A DNA stretch of 39,396 bases from assembly GCF_014836425.1 (NCBI RefSeq), contig NZ_JACSQW010000018.1:1-39396 (forward strand), written 5' to 3'. Of the stretch, positions 24,510 through 32,540 are shown piece after piece. A program made the translations under genes and the position numbers. The notes under the pieces are model-generated. The model was not told the DNA's origin and made no database searches. It worked only from the letters and a program-made list of their open reading frames with translations. Position 1 is the first letter of the stretch; every line of letters begins with the position of its first letter. The DNA comes from Limosilactobacillus avistercoris (GTDB lineage: Bacteria; Bacillota; Bacilli; Lactobacillales; Lactobacillaceae).

Positions 24510-25580
24510 TTAACTAATAAGTATCTTTTTCAATCCCGTAAGCATTCCCGCTGATGCGGCACCTCCAATAACCGAAATTACTGGCGAAATTTTCTTATGT
24601 TCAGAAACTGTACGGTGAGAAGAAGCTTTTACATGCTTTTTAGGCGGTAATCCTAATTGTTGATACCCCCTAGTAAGGCCGCTCTCACTTCCATCTTTTT
24701 TCAATTCATCATATCTTGTTAGCTGGTAGCTCTCAATAATTTGGTTTAATTTCTTATCATAATTTGGATCGGTTGCATAACGTCCGACAAGCGCTCGTGT
24801 TGCTTCCCGGTAATTCTTAACCGCTGAACGGTGGACCTGATTGTACAAAGGCTGCTGTAGTGTTTCAGCATAATCACGTAATGACTGAATATCACTAGCA
24901 TACGAACGGAAAATATCTTGAACTTGTCTTGGTTGTCCATTAATAAATTCAGTTGTTGGTTTTAATGTTCCCTGACCACCAAAATGTCCTTTAACTCCAA
25001 ACAGGTTATGGTGTGGTGCAAGGCTTAAGTCGCTCGAACCCCAGTTACTTTCTAAGGCTGCCTGAGCAATAATAATGGATGGGTATAGGTCAAAATCCTT
25101 TCCAACTTGTTGCGCATGCTTAGCGATTCTTGCAATAAAACGCGCTTGGTTTGGTAATGGTTGTCGGTGTGGGTACTTCTCCTGATCAAGGGAATGCCCA
25201 CTTGTGGCACCACTTTTTATTTGTGGTTCTTCTTGTTTATCGTTTTCCTTGCCCCACTGTTTTCCTTGTTCTCGTCCCTTCTGATAAGCAGCTTGCTCAA
25301 CCTGGTTGTCAAATGAATGTGTTTGTCCTGCTGCTTGATCCGCTATCCCTAATTGAAAAGCTTGCCGATACTTTTGGGTAGCATTATGGAACTGAATGAG
25401 AAATTCACGTGTATACTCATCACCTTGGCTGCGTAATCTTTGCGCACTTACTTCTTCCTGGTTAATTACCGCAACTTCAGCGTCATTCCGTGCCTCATCC
25501 ACCTGACTAGCCAATCCAGTTAACGATGTATTAAGTGATACTAGCATTACCACCGTTCCTAAAATCACTTTATCTTTCAT
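24510..25580 (-). CDS. Secreted glucosaminidase-domain peptidoglycan hydrolase
   Basis: This is a 356-residue exported protein. The signal peptide (MKDKVILGTVVMLVSLNTSL) is likely cleaved near residue 25. A charged linker follows, then a GH73/FlgJ-like N-acetylglucosaminidase domain at about residues 140-300, with the catalytic Glu in QAALESNWGSS, HHNLFGVKG and the ATDPNYDKKL end motif. The last 25 residues include a short hydrophobic stretch (VISVIGGAASAGMLTGLKK) that may re-anchor it in the membrane. The family trims peptidoglycan glycan strands. GGGAGTGAG lies before the ATG. A linker segment containing DQAAGQTHSF and QAAYQKGREQGK is unusual. Confidence 0.85.
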   Translation of the reverse strand: MKDKVILGTVVMLVSLNTSLTGLASQVDEARNDAEVAVINQEEVSAQRLRSQGDEYTREFLIQFHNATQKYRQAFQLGIADQAAGQTHSFDNQVEQAAYQKGREQGKQWGKENDKQEEPQIKSGATSGHSLDQEKYPHRQPLPNQARFIARIAKHAQQVGKDFDLYPSIIIAQAALESNWGSSDLSLAPHHNLFGVKGHFGGQGTLKPTTEFINGQPRQVQDIFRSYASDIQSLRDYAETLQQPLYNQVHRSAVKNYREATRALVGRYATDPNYDKKLNQIIESYQLTRYDELKKDGSESGLTRGYQQLGLPPKKHVKASSHRTVSEHKKISPVISVIGGAASAGMLTGLKKILIS

Positions 25581-25656
25581 TTATCTCACTCCCGATTTAA
25601 CTCTCTAACTAATAAATACGGGATAATTTGGAAATCGCACTTTTAAATTTTAAAAA

Positions 25657-25690
25657 GACGCCAAAATTCGGAAAACCGAATCTTGACGTC
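25657..25690 (-). terminator. Terminator after the L,D-transpeptidase gene
   Basis: On the minus strand GACGTCAAGATTCGG and CCGAATTTTGGCGTC pair around a TTTT loop and are followed by TTTTTAAAATT. A smaller hairpin GGGGACACGTCTCC lies just upstream at 25705-25718. Confidence 0.88.
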
Positions 25691-25727
25691 CTATTCATAC
25701 TCTTGGAGACGTGTCCCCTTTATTTAA

Positions 25728-27116
25728 TTAATAAACTATAACCGGTTCATTAACTTCAAGGCTATTATATGCTCCTGCCGCATCGCTCGGGTGCATGTTT
25801 GCACAACCATTAGAACCATCATTTAAGTAAGCAGTCTTAGACCAGTTATGCCGCCATGAAGCATCATGGAAACCACAACCACTATCAGTAAATTGAGCCC
25901 AATATTGAACCTTACTGCTGTACTTAGAACCATTATCACTTGTTCCGCGTAAAACCGATGGTGATTGCTTGTACATGATATACCAGACTCCCTTTGGTGT
26001 TTGGTCAGCCTTATTACTCATCTTACCAGTAACAACATCAACTTCATCTACGCATTTACCGTCCTTATAGAACCAAGCATGCTGTGAAGCAATTGAAATA
26101 ACGGCATAGGTATTACCGATTCCGTCATTTTCTGTTACACCATAACCAGTTCCACGGCGGTTATAACCAATTCCGTAAATATCAGCCTTCGCATTAACCG
26201 AAGATTTACCAGCTGCAATCGCATCAGCTAAAGTCTTTCCGGCACGTTCTGCGCTAATTTTCCACCCGTAACTACCATCTCTAGTAGTTGTTATTTCTTT
26301 ACCCTCAGGTGTTTTAAACTTGAATGCTTTTCCTAGTGTTGCCTGTTTTTGATTAATTTGCTTAATTTTTTTATCAACCGCAGAAGTATCATAGTGGTAT
26401 TGACCATCTTTATAGGTAGCACTAGTGATCACATCAGCCGTTGTTAAATGATAAGTCTGCTTCTCAACCTGATAGTTAACCTTTTTCCCGATTAACTTTT
26501 GCAACTGTTTCTTTTCATTTTGAACTGTTTTACTATTCGTTGAAAGTGGTTGCTGTTGTTTGGCACTAAGAGAAATTTTACTATTAGAGGCCTGAGAACT
26601 TAGTTGTTTGAGAACGTGTTGCTCATCAATTCTCGTTCCCCGTTGTCCCTTATGGACTGTTACTTTACCATTACGTAATTCCGCATAGGCATCAACCGGT
26701 GCTTGACGGTCCTTATTCATCCGTTGAAGTGTCGTTTGAACAATTGCTTTTTTGGCATCATATTGGCTGAGATCCTGCTTAGTTAGCTTAATTTGTAACG
26801 AATAAGCTTTCCGTGAAGGGAAAAACGAAAATTGCTGATGAAAAACATTCTTCATCTTTGCTTCATCTGTTGCAGTTAATGATGAACCACTATCTGGGCC
26901 ATCATAAATCAAATCACCATTTAGATAAACACGATTGGTGTTCTTAGCTGCTTTAACCTTCTGAAAAGCTTGCTTAGTCGTCAAGCCACCAACATTAATC
27001 CCGTTAACAGTAACATTTCGGTTAAAATGGTGTGCTTGATGCCACCAATTTATACCAATTACAATCACTAATAATCCAATAATTGCTAATAATACGTGTT
27101 TTAATTGAAACCGCAT
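25728..27116 (-). CDS. Membrane-anchored L,D-transpeptidase (YkuD domain)
   Basis: The 462-residue protein has an N-terminal anchor (HVLLAIIGLLVIVIGINWW). Then come two YoaR/PG_binding_4-like regions (VNGINVGGLTTKQAF onward, and NYQVEKQTYHLTTADV), and a C-terminal YkuD catalytic domain (about 330-462) with a histidine in GFHDASW and the nucleophile Cys in GSNGCANM. It would form 3-3 crosslinks or attach amino acids to peptidoglycan outside the membrane. The ATG at 27116 has AAGGAGTATTTAACG upstream; an in-frame start at 27167 would add 17 residues and lacks such a site. Confidence 0.9.
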   Translation of the reverse strand: MRFQLKHVLLAIIGLLVIVIGINWWHQAHHFNRNVTVNGINVGGLTTKQAFQKVKAAKNTNRVYLNGDLIYDGPDSGSSLTATDEAKMKNVFHQQFSFFPSRKAYSLQIKLTKQDLSQYDAKKAIVQTTLQRMNKDRQAPVDAYAELRNGKVTVHKGQRGTRIDEQHVLKQLSSQASNSKISLSAKQQQPLSTNSKTVQNEKKQLQKLIGKKVNYQVEKQTYHLTTADVITSATYKDGQYHYDTSAVDKKIKQINQKQATLGKAFKFKTPEGKEITTTRDGSYGWKISAERAGKTLADAIAAGKSSVNAKADIYGIGYNRRGTGYGVTENDGIGNTYAVISIASQHAWFYKDGKCVDEVDVVTGKMSNKADQTPKGVWYIMYKQSPSVLRGTSDNGSKYSSKVQYWAQFTDSGCGFHDASWRHNWSKTAYLNDGSNGCANMHPSDAAGAYNSLEVNEPVIVY

Positions 27117-27273
27117 CGTTAAATACTCCTTACGTCGAATCAGTAATAATAAAGTATCGACTGTCATATTTTACCACGATCTGTCCCAATTAGCATATTT
27201 TGCCGAACATACGTTATACAAAATGTGAATTTCTTCATTTTCTATATTTCTTTACTAAAATAAGTATTTACTA

Positions 27274-27315
27274 AAAAGGCTCCAAGGTCCGAAAAACTAG
27301 ACTTTGGAGTCTTTT
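27274..27315 (-). terminator. Terminator after the universal stress protein gene
   Basis: A 16-bp stem (AAAAGGCTCCAAGGTC / GACTTTGGAGTCTTTT) carries two G-U pairs on the minus strand and is followed by TTTTTAG. It belongs to the GGCTCCAA hairpin group seen several times in this window. Confidence 0.85.
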
Positions 27316-27333
27316 ACTTCAAGCAGCGTCCTG

Positions 27334-27831
27334 TTAAATTTCTGGGTAACTACTTTCTTTAATATCCAACTTTTTATTATCTAAATCGGTTTTTACTACC
27401 GTTACATCACATGGAGCGACCCGAACGGTATAGGCTGCAGTAGACCCAACAATTAACCGTCCAATTGCGTTTAGGCCAGTAGCGCCAATTACAACTAGAT
27501 CGATTCCATTATTCTTTGGGAACTTCTCAGCTAATTCAACCTTTGCATTTCCAATCTCAACGTCAGTGTGAACTTCCTTAACCCCGGCTTTTTCGGCCTT
27601 TTGTTTGTCTTCAGCTAAGCGTTTGTTCATCGCTTGAATTGCAGAATTATAAATACTCTTGTCAACAAAACCAAAGCCACTTGGACTGGTTGTTGGGTAG
27701 CGCTCCCCATTGATTACACTAAGTAAATATAAAGCTGCATTATTTTTCTTTGCAATATCGACGGCCTTAGTAAAAGCCATTTCTGATTGTTTTGAACCAT
27801 CAATCCCAACAAGAATCTTTTGGTAACTCAT
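27334..27831 (-). CDS. Universal stress protein (UspA family)
   Basis: This is a 165-residue cytosolic Usp with the N-terminal ILVGIDGSKQSEMAF and the ATP-binding motif GATGLNAIGRLIVGSTA (G-2x-G-9x-G-S/T), so an ATP-binding member is expected. Usp proteins support survival under stress and starvation; the specific role is unknown. The ATG at 27831 follows GGAGGTGTCAATT; the longer reading from 27849 has no such site. It lies between pepV and the L,D-transpeptidase gene on the same strand. Confidence 0.92.
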   Translation of the reverse strand: MSYQKILVGIDGSKQSEMAFTKAVDIAKKNNAALYLLSVINGERYPTTSPSGFGFVDKSIYNSAIQAMNKRLAEDKQKAEKAGVKEVHTDVEIGNAKVELAEKFPKNNGIDLVVIGATGLNAIGRLIVGSTAAYTVRVAPCDVTVVKTDLDNKKLDIKESSYPEI

Positions 27832-27905
27832 AATTGACACCTCCAACAATTAAGTTAACCCTTAACGGATTTCACCTTTATTTTACCATAATGCTAGCTA
27901 ACTGC

Positions 27906-29306
27906 TTAATCAGTTACCAAGTCATTAATTGCCTGCATATAGATTGCCATTGAAGTAATCAAGTCATCGACTGGCTGGAATTCATTTGCTTGGTGCATGG
28001 TATTTGGCGTATTTGGCATCAGTGCACCAAAAGCAACCCCACGCTTCATTAACCGGCCATATGTTCCGCCTCCAACTACTTCTGGCTTAGCGCCTTGATC
28101 CCCACTAATATCGGTGTAGGCCTTCATTAACGTTTTAACAATTGGATCTTCAGGATCAACATAGTGTGGTTCTTGACCTTCCCCTTGCTTAACCATGATT
28201 TTCAATGGTTTCGTTACTTGCTTAACCTTTTCCTGAATTTCATCTGGGGTAATTCCCTTAGGATAACGGAAATTCATGTTGATTTTGCCACCATTTTCTT
28301 CAGTAAAGTTTAAGATTCCGGCATTCATTGTCAATTCACCCATTACGTCATCCGTAAATGCACTATTAAACTTCTTCATCCTAGTATCAAGATGGAGGTA
28401 TTCAGCAAGGAATTTAATAAAACTAGCGGCACCACCAGCAAAATCATACTGGTTTAGGAATAAGGCCAGATAAGTTCCCGCATTAATTCCCTTTTCCGGT
28501 TCCATTCCGTGAGCAGCTTTCCCAATCACGGTTATCTTTAAGCCATCCATTGTTTCCTCAATTTGGCCAGTAACCGGATTTTCATCAATGAATTGGCCAA
28601 ACGCGCTCATAACCTTTTCCTTATCTGAAGTGGTAATTTCCGCTACAGCTTCTCGTGGTACCATATTAAAACGCAAGCCTGATTGGAAACTCTTCAACCG
28701 TGCTGTGCCCTCGTCTCCTGCTGGAACATCTAGAAGAAGTGAAAATTGTCCCTTCTCACCATTAATTACTGGGAATTCCGCATCAGGTGAAAAGCCAAGT
28801 GTTGGTGCTGGTTCAACCTCAAAGTAGCGGTGCATCCCCGTCCAGTTGCTTTCCTCATCTGTTCCAACGATAAACCGCACTTTCTTGTTAAATTTAACTC
28901 CCTGATCCTTTAAATATTTAAGGGCATAGTAGCAGGCCAATCCAGGTCCCTTATCATCAGAGGCACCACGAGCATATAACTTTCCGTCCTTAATAACCGG
29001 CTTAAACGGATCAGTCTCCCAGCCTTTACCGGCAGGCATTACATCGAGGTGGGCTAAAATAGCAAGTGTTTCATCACTCTCACCCCATTCTGCATAACCA
29101 ACGAGGTTATCAATATTTTTTGTACGGAAGCCGTCATTTTTTGCCATCTTTAAGAATTCTTGTAATGCCTTGGCTGGCATTGGTCCTAAAGGATATTCGT
29201 CAGTTGCTGCCTGATCATCACGAACACTGGGAATCTCCAATAGAGTAGTCAGGTCTTTTAAGTAACTTTCTTCCTGACTTTGTGCCGCCTTCATCCAATC
29301 TGTCAT
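27906..29306 (-). CDS. pepV: Dipeptidase PepV
   Basis: This is an M20-family dinuclear zinc dipeptidase of 466 residues that cleaves dipeptides in the cytosol, important for peptide use in lactobacilli. Metal and catalytic motifs appear in order: AHLDVMPAGKGW, ARGASDDKGPG, VGTDEESNWTG, FSPDAEFP, and GGGTYGRLMKRG near the C-terminus. The ATG at 29306 (MTDWMKAAQ) sits seven bases after GGAGG; a start at 29321 would include that site. The gene is divergent from the NAD(P)H-hydrate dehydratase gene. Confidence 0.95.
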   Translation of the reverse strand: MTDWMKAAQSQEESYLKDLTTLLEIPSVRDDQAATDEYPLGPMPAKALQEFLKMAKNDGFRTKNIDNLVGYAEWGESDETLAILAHLDVMPAGKGWETDPFKPVIKDGKLYARGASDDKGPGLACYYALKYLKDQGVKFNKKVRFIVGTDEESNWTGMHRYFEVEPAPTLGFSPDAEFPVINGEKGQFSLLLDVPAGDEGTARLKSFQSGLRFNMVPREAVAEITTSDKEKVMSAFGQFIDENPVTGQIEETMDGLKITVIGKAAHGMEPEKGINAGTYLALFLNQYDFAGGAASFIKFLAEYLHLDTRMKKFNSAFTDDVMGELTMNAGILNFTEENGGKINMNFRYPKGITPDEIQEKVKQVTKPLKIMVKQGEGQEPHYVDPEDPIVKTLMKAYTDISGDQGAKPEVVGGGTYGRLMKRGVAFGALMPNTPNTMHQANEFQPVDDLITSMAIYMQAINDLVTD

Positions 29307-29402
29307 TTTATCGACCTCCATTAATCTTTTCGTTAAAATAATGATACCATGAAAGTAGTCGTTTTCAGCTTGAAAGCACCCAATATAAAGGAGTTCTTAA
29401 AA

Positions 29403-30263
29403 ATGAAAGAATTAACTGATCAAATTCTTTATGATGTCATTAAACCGCGGCCCAATAATAGCTTTAAAGGAACATATGGAAAGGTCACCCTTGTTGGTGG
29501 TAACCGTAATTTTGGCGGAGCAATTATTATGGCTTCCACTGCTGCCGTCTGCTCAGGGGCTGGATTAGTCACTACCGCAACTGATCCAAGCAATTCCGGT
29601 GCCCTCCACTCCCAACTACCAGAAGCAATGTTTGCCGATTTTAACGATGCCGACCAAGTTGCTTCATTGGTTGAACCCGCAACGACTGTCGTAGTTGGTC
29701 CTGGGCTAGGGGATGATGAAACAAGTCTTGCAATCCTCAAAAATGTCTTCGCACATACTAATGAAAAGCAAAATGTCGTTATCGATGGTTCAGCAATTAC
29801 CCTTATGGCCCGTGAAGACTTAGCCCAACCACAGGGAAATATTATTTATACCCCTCACCAAATGGAATGGCAACGCCTCTCAGGAATTAAGATCACTGAC
29901 CAAAGTGAAGAACGCAACAAAGCAGTTCAAGCTAAATTAGGTGCTACCGTTGTTCTTAAAAAGCATCATACCGAAATTTATACCAATGATGAAGTTTACC
30001 AATTAACGATCGGTACTCCTGCCCAAGCCGTTGGTGGAATGGGTGATACATTGGCAGGAATGGTCGGCGGCTTTACGGCTGAATTCTCAAAGTCACCATT
30101 AAAAGCCACCCTGGCAGCTGTGTATTCCCACAGTGCAGTTGCCGAACAGATTGCAAAAAACCAATACATAGTTCTCCCTCACCAAATTAGTAGATCACTA
30201 CCAGTATTCATGAAGAAAATGGAAGCTGGAAAAACGGAACACCAAATTGGCTTTTTAAATTAA
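29403..30263 (+). CDS. nnrD: ADP/ATP-dependent NAD(P)H-hydrate dehydratase
   Basis: This is a 286-residue ribokinase-fold enzyme (YjeF C-terminal domain) that repairs hydrated NADH and NADPH. It has GTYGKVTLVGGN, VVVGPGLGDDE, the TPHQMEW segment (usual TPHxGE) and the catalytic GGMGDTLAGMVGG. The N-terminal epimerase domain NnrE is absent here, as in other stand-alone enzymes. The ATG at 29403 follows AAAGGAGTTCTTAAAA; the longer reading from 29349 is not supported. It ends at a strong bidirectional terminator. Confidence 0.92.
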   Translation: MKELTDQILYDVIKPRPNNSFKGTYGKVTLVGGNRNFGGAIIMASTAAVCSGAGLVTTATDPSNSGALHSQLPEAMFADFNDADQVASLVEPATTVVVGPGLGDDETSLAILKNVFAHTNEKQNVVIDGSAITLMAREDLAQPQGNIIYTPHQMEWQRLSGIKITDQSEERNKAVQAKLGATVVLKKHHTEIYTNDEVYQLTIGTPAQAVGGMGDTLAGMVGGFTAEFSKSPLKATLAAVYSHSAVAEQIAKNQYIVLPHQISRSLPVFMKKMEAGKTEHQIGFLN

Positions 30264-30288
30264 ATTTTTCTATTTACCTTAGATCCAA

Positions 30289-30333
30289 AATAGGCTCCAA
30301 GGTTCGGACATTTTCCGAGCTTTGGAGCCTATT
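30289..30333 (+). terminator. Bidirectional terminator between nnrD and the flippase gene
   Basis: A 20-bp stem (AATAGGCTCCAAGGTTCGGA / TCCGAGCTTTGGAGCCTATT) with few mismatches and a 5-nt loop lies between convergent genes. Confidence 0.9.
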
Positions 30334-30355
30334 GATATTTTAAACTATTTTTTAT

Positions 30356-31987
30356 TTAACTAATATGGAATATCTGCCGTAATCCTCGTGCTTTTGTCCC
30401 CAAGAGCTTATCAGCAAGACGGAAGTGGAGTGCTAAGTAACCATAAACACCTGCACCAACAAAGACACCAATTATTAAGGTGATAAAGGAAGTGTATCGA
30501 CCGTATGGACTAATGAACAATCCTAATAAAAGCATAATTCCCTTAGTTACGACCAGCATAACAAGTGAGTATGCCAAAATTTGGTTAGTTGGAAGTGCCA
30601 TCTGTTCAAAATTCAGCCGGAATTCCCGGTTAAATGAACGAATAATGAGACAATTAATTACCATCATCGCAATTCCCGTAGCCAAAAGGGGTCCTAATCC
30701 TTGAGCTAACCAAATACATGGGAATTGAATTAGCAATTTGATCACTAAACCTATTCCTAAGTACTTCATCATCCGGCGATTTTCTGAGATCCCCTGCATC
30801 ATTGCGGCTGCTACAGTGTAAAGTCCCAGTGGAATTGCCATAAATGCCGCAAATTCAAGAACAATAACACCAGCATGATTATACCGATAAAAAACTGTAT
30901 ATATCTGTTGGGCTACCGCATATAAGCCGAGAACAGCCGGAATCATTACAAAATAGAATAACATCAGGACGTTTTCAATTTGGTTTCTCATCCCTGCATG
31001 ATCATTCTTTGCTCGAGCCATTGCCAGTAATGGAATTGCGGTAACAGCCAACGCATTCGCTAACGCAATAATAATCATATACAATTTGTTAGCATTAAAC
31101 GCGAACAAGGCATATAAAACATCAATTTGGTACTTAGTAAAGTGTCCAACTAGCGGCATCATCCGTTTAAAACTGTATTGATCAACTATTTGGAAAAGGT
31201 TAATTCCTGATTCAATAATGATAAATGGAATTGATTGGTAAACAATCTTCAGAATTAATTCAGTCGTTGAAACTTCTTCAGCAGGTTGCTTAATCGTTCC
31301 TGGTCCCTGCATAACGCCTCGATATTTAACCCATGCAAAGAATAGAACTATACATGCACCAATTGCACCAATAAATGCAGCAAAGGTCGATTGGCTAACT
31401 GCACTCACCCAGTTTCCTTTCTGAATCTTCATGATGAGGTAAGTGGCCCCTAACATGTAAATAACCCGAAGAAGCTGTTCCACAAATTGTGAAATTGCCG
31501 ATGGTGCCATCATGCTATAACCTTGAAAGATCCCTCGACTAATCGCCATCAACGGGATAATAAAAATCGCCCAAGCTAGCGAACGTAATACCGGAATCAG
31601 GTTGGTATCACCGTTATAAACAATCGGCCACGAGGCAATATACATCATGACCGTCCCACAAATAACCCCTGACGCCAGAGCCATGTACAGCGCTGAACGG
31701 TTTAATTTTTGACTAACCCCGTACTCATTCAATCCATTATAGTGCGCGACAAGCTTTGAAATAGCAGATGGTATTCCTGCTGTTGAAATTGTAATAAAAA
31801 GACTATAAATATTATACCCTTGAGCATATAAGGCATTGGCTTCATCACTATATGCCCCTAACCAAGTAACCCAGGGAATAATGTAAATGGCCCCAAGAAT
31901 GCGTGAGGTGATATTCCCCGCCGTCATCCATGCTGAACCATTCAGCATTTTTGAACGAGCAGTATCCTTTTGCTGTCCTTCACTCAT
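30356..31987 (-). CDS. MurJ/YtgP-type lipid II flippase (MOP superfamily)
   Basis: The 543-residue protein has about fourteen membrane segments. The opening GSAWMTAGNITSRILGAIYI and the STAGIPSAISKLVAHYNGL segment are typical of the polysaccharide transporter/MVF branch that includes Bacillus YtgP, the MurJ lipid II flippase, and SpoVB. I favour YtgP/MurJ because this is a single core-gene copy of the right size. A polysaccharide-unit flippase cannot be excluded. AAAGGTAGG lies upstream of the ATG with a rather long spacer. The gene is monocistronic, preceded on the same strand by the HicB-like gene. Confidence 0.83.
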   Translation of the reverse strand: MSEGQQKDTARSKMLNGSAWMTAGNITSRILGAIYIIPWVTWLGAYSDEANALYAQGYNIYSLFITISTAGIPSAISKLVAHYNGLNEYGVSQKLNRSALYMALASGVICGTVMMYIASWPIVYNGDTNLIPVLRSLAWAIFIIPLMAISRGIFQGYSMMAPSAISQFVEQLLRVIYMLGATYLIMKIQKGNWVSAVSQSTFAAFIGAIGACIVLFFAWVKYRGVMQGPGTIKQPAEEVSTTELILKIVYQSIPFIIIESGINLFQIVDQYSFKRMMPLVGHFTKYQIDVLYALFAFNANKLYMIIIALANALAVTAIPLLAMARAKNDHAGMRNQIENVLMLFYFVMIPAVLGLYAVAQQIYTVFYRYNHAGVIVLEFAAFMAIPLGLYTVAAAMMQGISENRRMMKYLGIGLVIKLLIQFPCIWLAQGLGPLLATGIAMMVINCLIIRSFNREFRLNFEQMALPTNQILAYSLVMLVVTKGIMLLLGLFISPYGRYTSFITLIIGVFVGAGVYGYLALHFRLADKLLGTKARGLRQIFHIS

Positions 31988-32080
31988 AATTTTAAAATCC
32001 TACCTTTTACTTTCTAAAATCAATACTAACCATTCTATCCTTAATACACCATCGTCGCAAATTATTTTAGGAAATCTTAG

Positions 32081-32344
32081 TTAATACTGCTCTAAATCAA
32101 CCGTTACCATCTTCACTATCGCGTCAGGATGAGCGGCTTGAACTTCAGCTAAGTCGCTAACTTGAGGGGCCTTTTCAAAATGGCCGAGTTTATCATTTAG
32201 TGTAATTGCCAATCCCAATTTGGCAAAGTCCATCGCACTCGCCATATCTTTTCCCTGAGTAAATGCTTCAGGGAGATCCGGAAAGTCAACTTCAATCTGA
32301 TCATTTTTTTGTTGAAAGATTGCTGGATAGCTTACGATTTCCAC
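32081..32344 (-). CDS. Orphan HicB-like protein
   Basis: The 87-residue protein starts like HicB antitoxins (SYPAIFQQKNDQIEVDFPDL, PEAFTQGKDMASAMDFAKLG). It is a HicB_like fold without a C-terminal ribbon-helix-helix DNA-binding domain. No HicA toxin gene is present on either side. It may therefore be a stand-alone relative with another job. The GTG at 32344 lies eight bases after AGGA; a GTG at 32359 reads in frame but overlaps that site. TGGTAAAAT near 32387-32395 is a possible extended -10. Confidence 0.75.
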   Translation of the reverse strand: MEIVSYPAIFQQKNDQIEVDFPDLPEAFTQGKDMASAMDFAKLGLAITLNDKLGHFEKAPQVSDLAEVQAAHPDAIVKMVTVDLEQY

Positions 32345-32435
32345 TTCTTTATTCCTCACTTTTTCTTTTATTAAAACACCCAGTATTTTACCACGACCTA
32401 AATGTTGACGAAACTTTTAGTGTAATCTACAAAAG

Positions 32436-32470
32436 GCCCCAAAGCCTGGCAACACCAAACTCTGGAGCCA
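32436..32470 (-). terminator. Terminator after leuS leader-distal gap (minus-strand specific hairpin)
   Basis: On the minus strand GGCTCCAGAGTTTGG pairs all along with CCAGGCTTTGGGGCC when G-U pairs are counted, then TTTTG follows. The plus strand has mismatches, so the hairpin serves leuS, whose stop is 71 nt upstream. Confidence 0.75.
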
Positions 32471-32540
32471 TATTTGTATCTGCAGGAGTGTAGACTGCCG
32501 CCATACTGTCTCCTAGATAATATTATCTCAACGTAACTTA

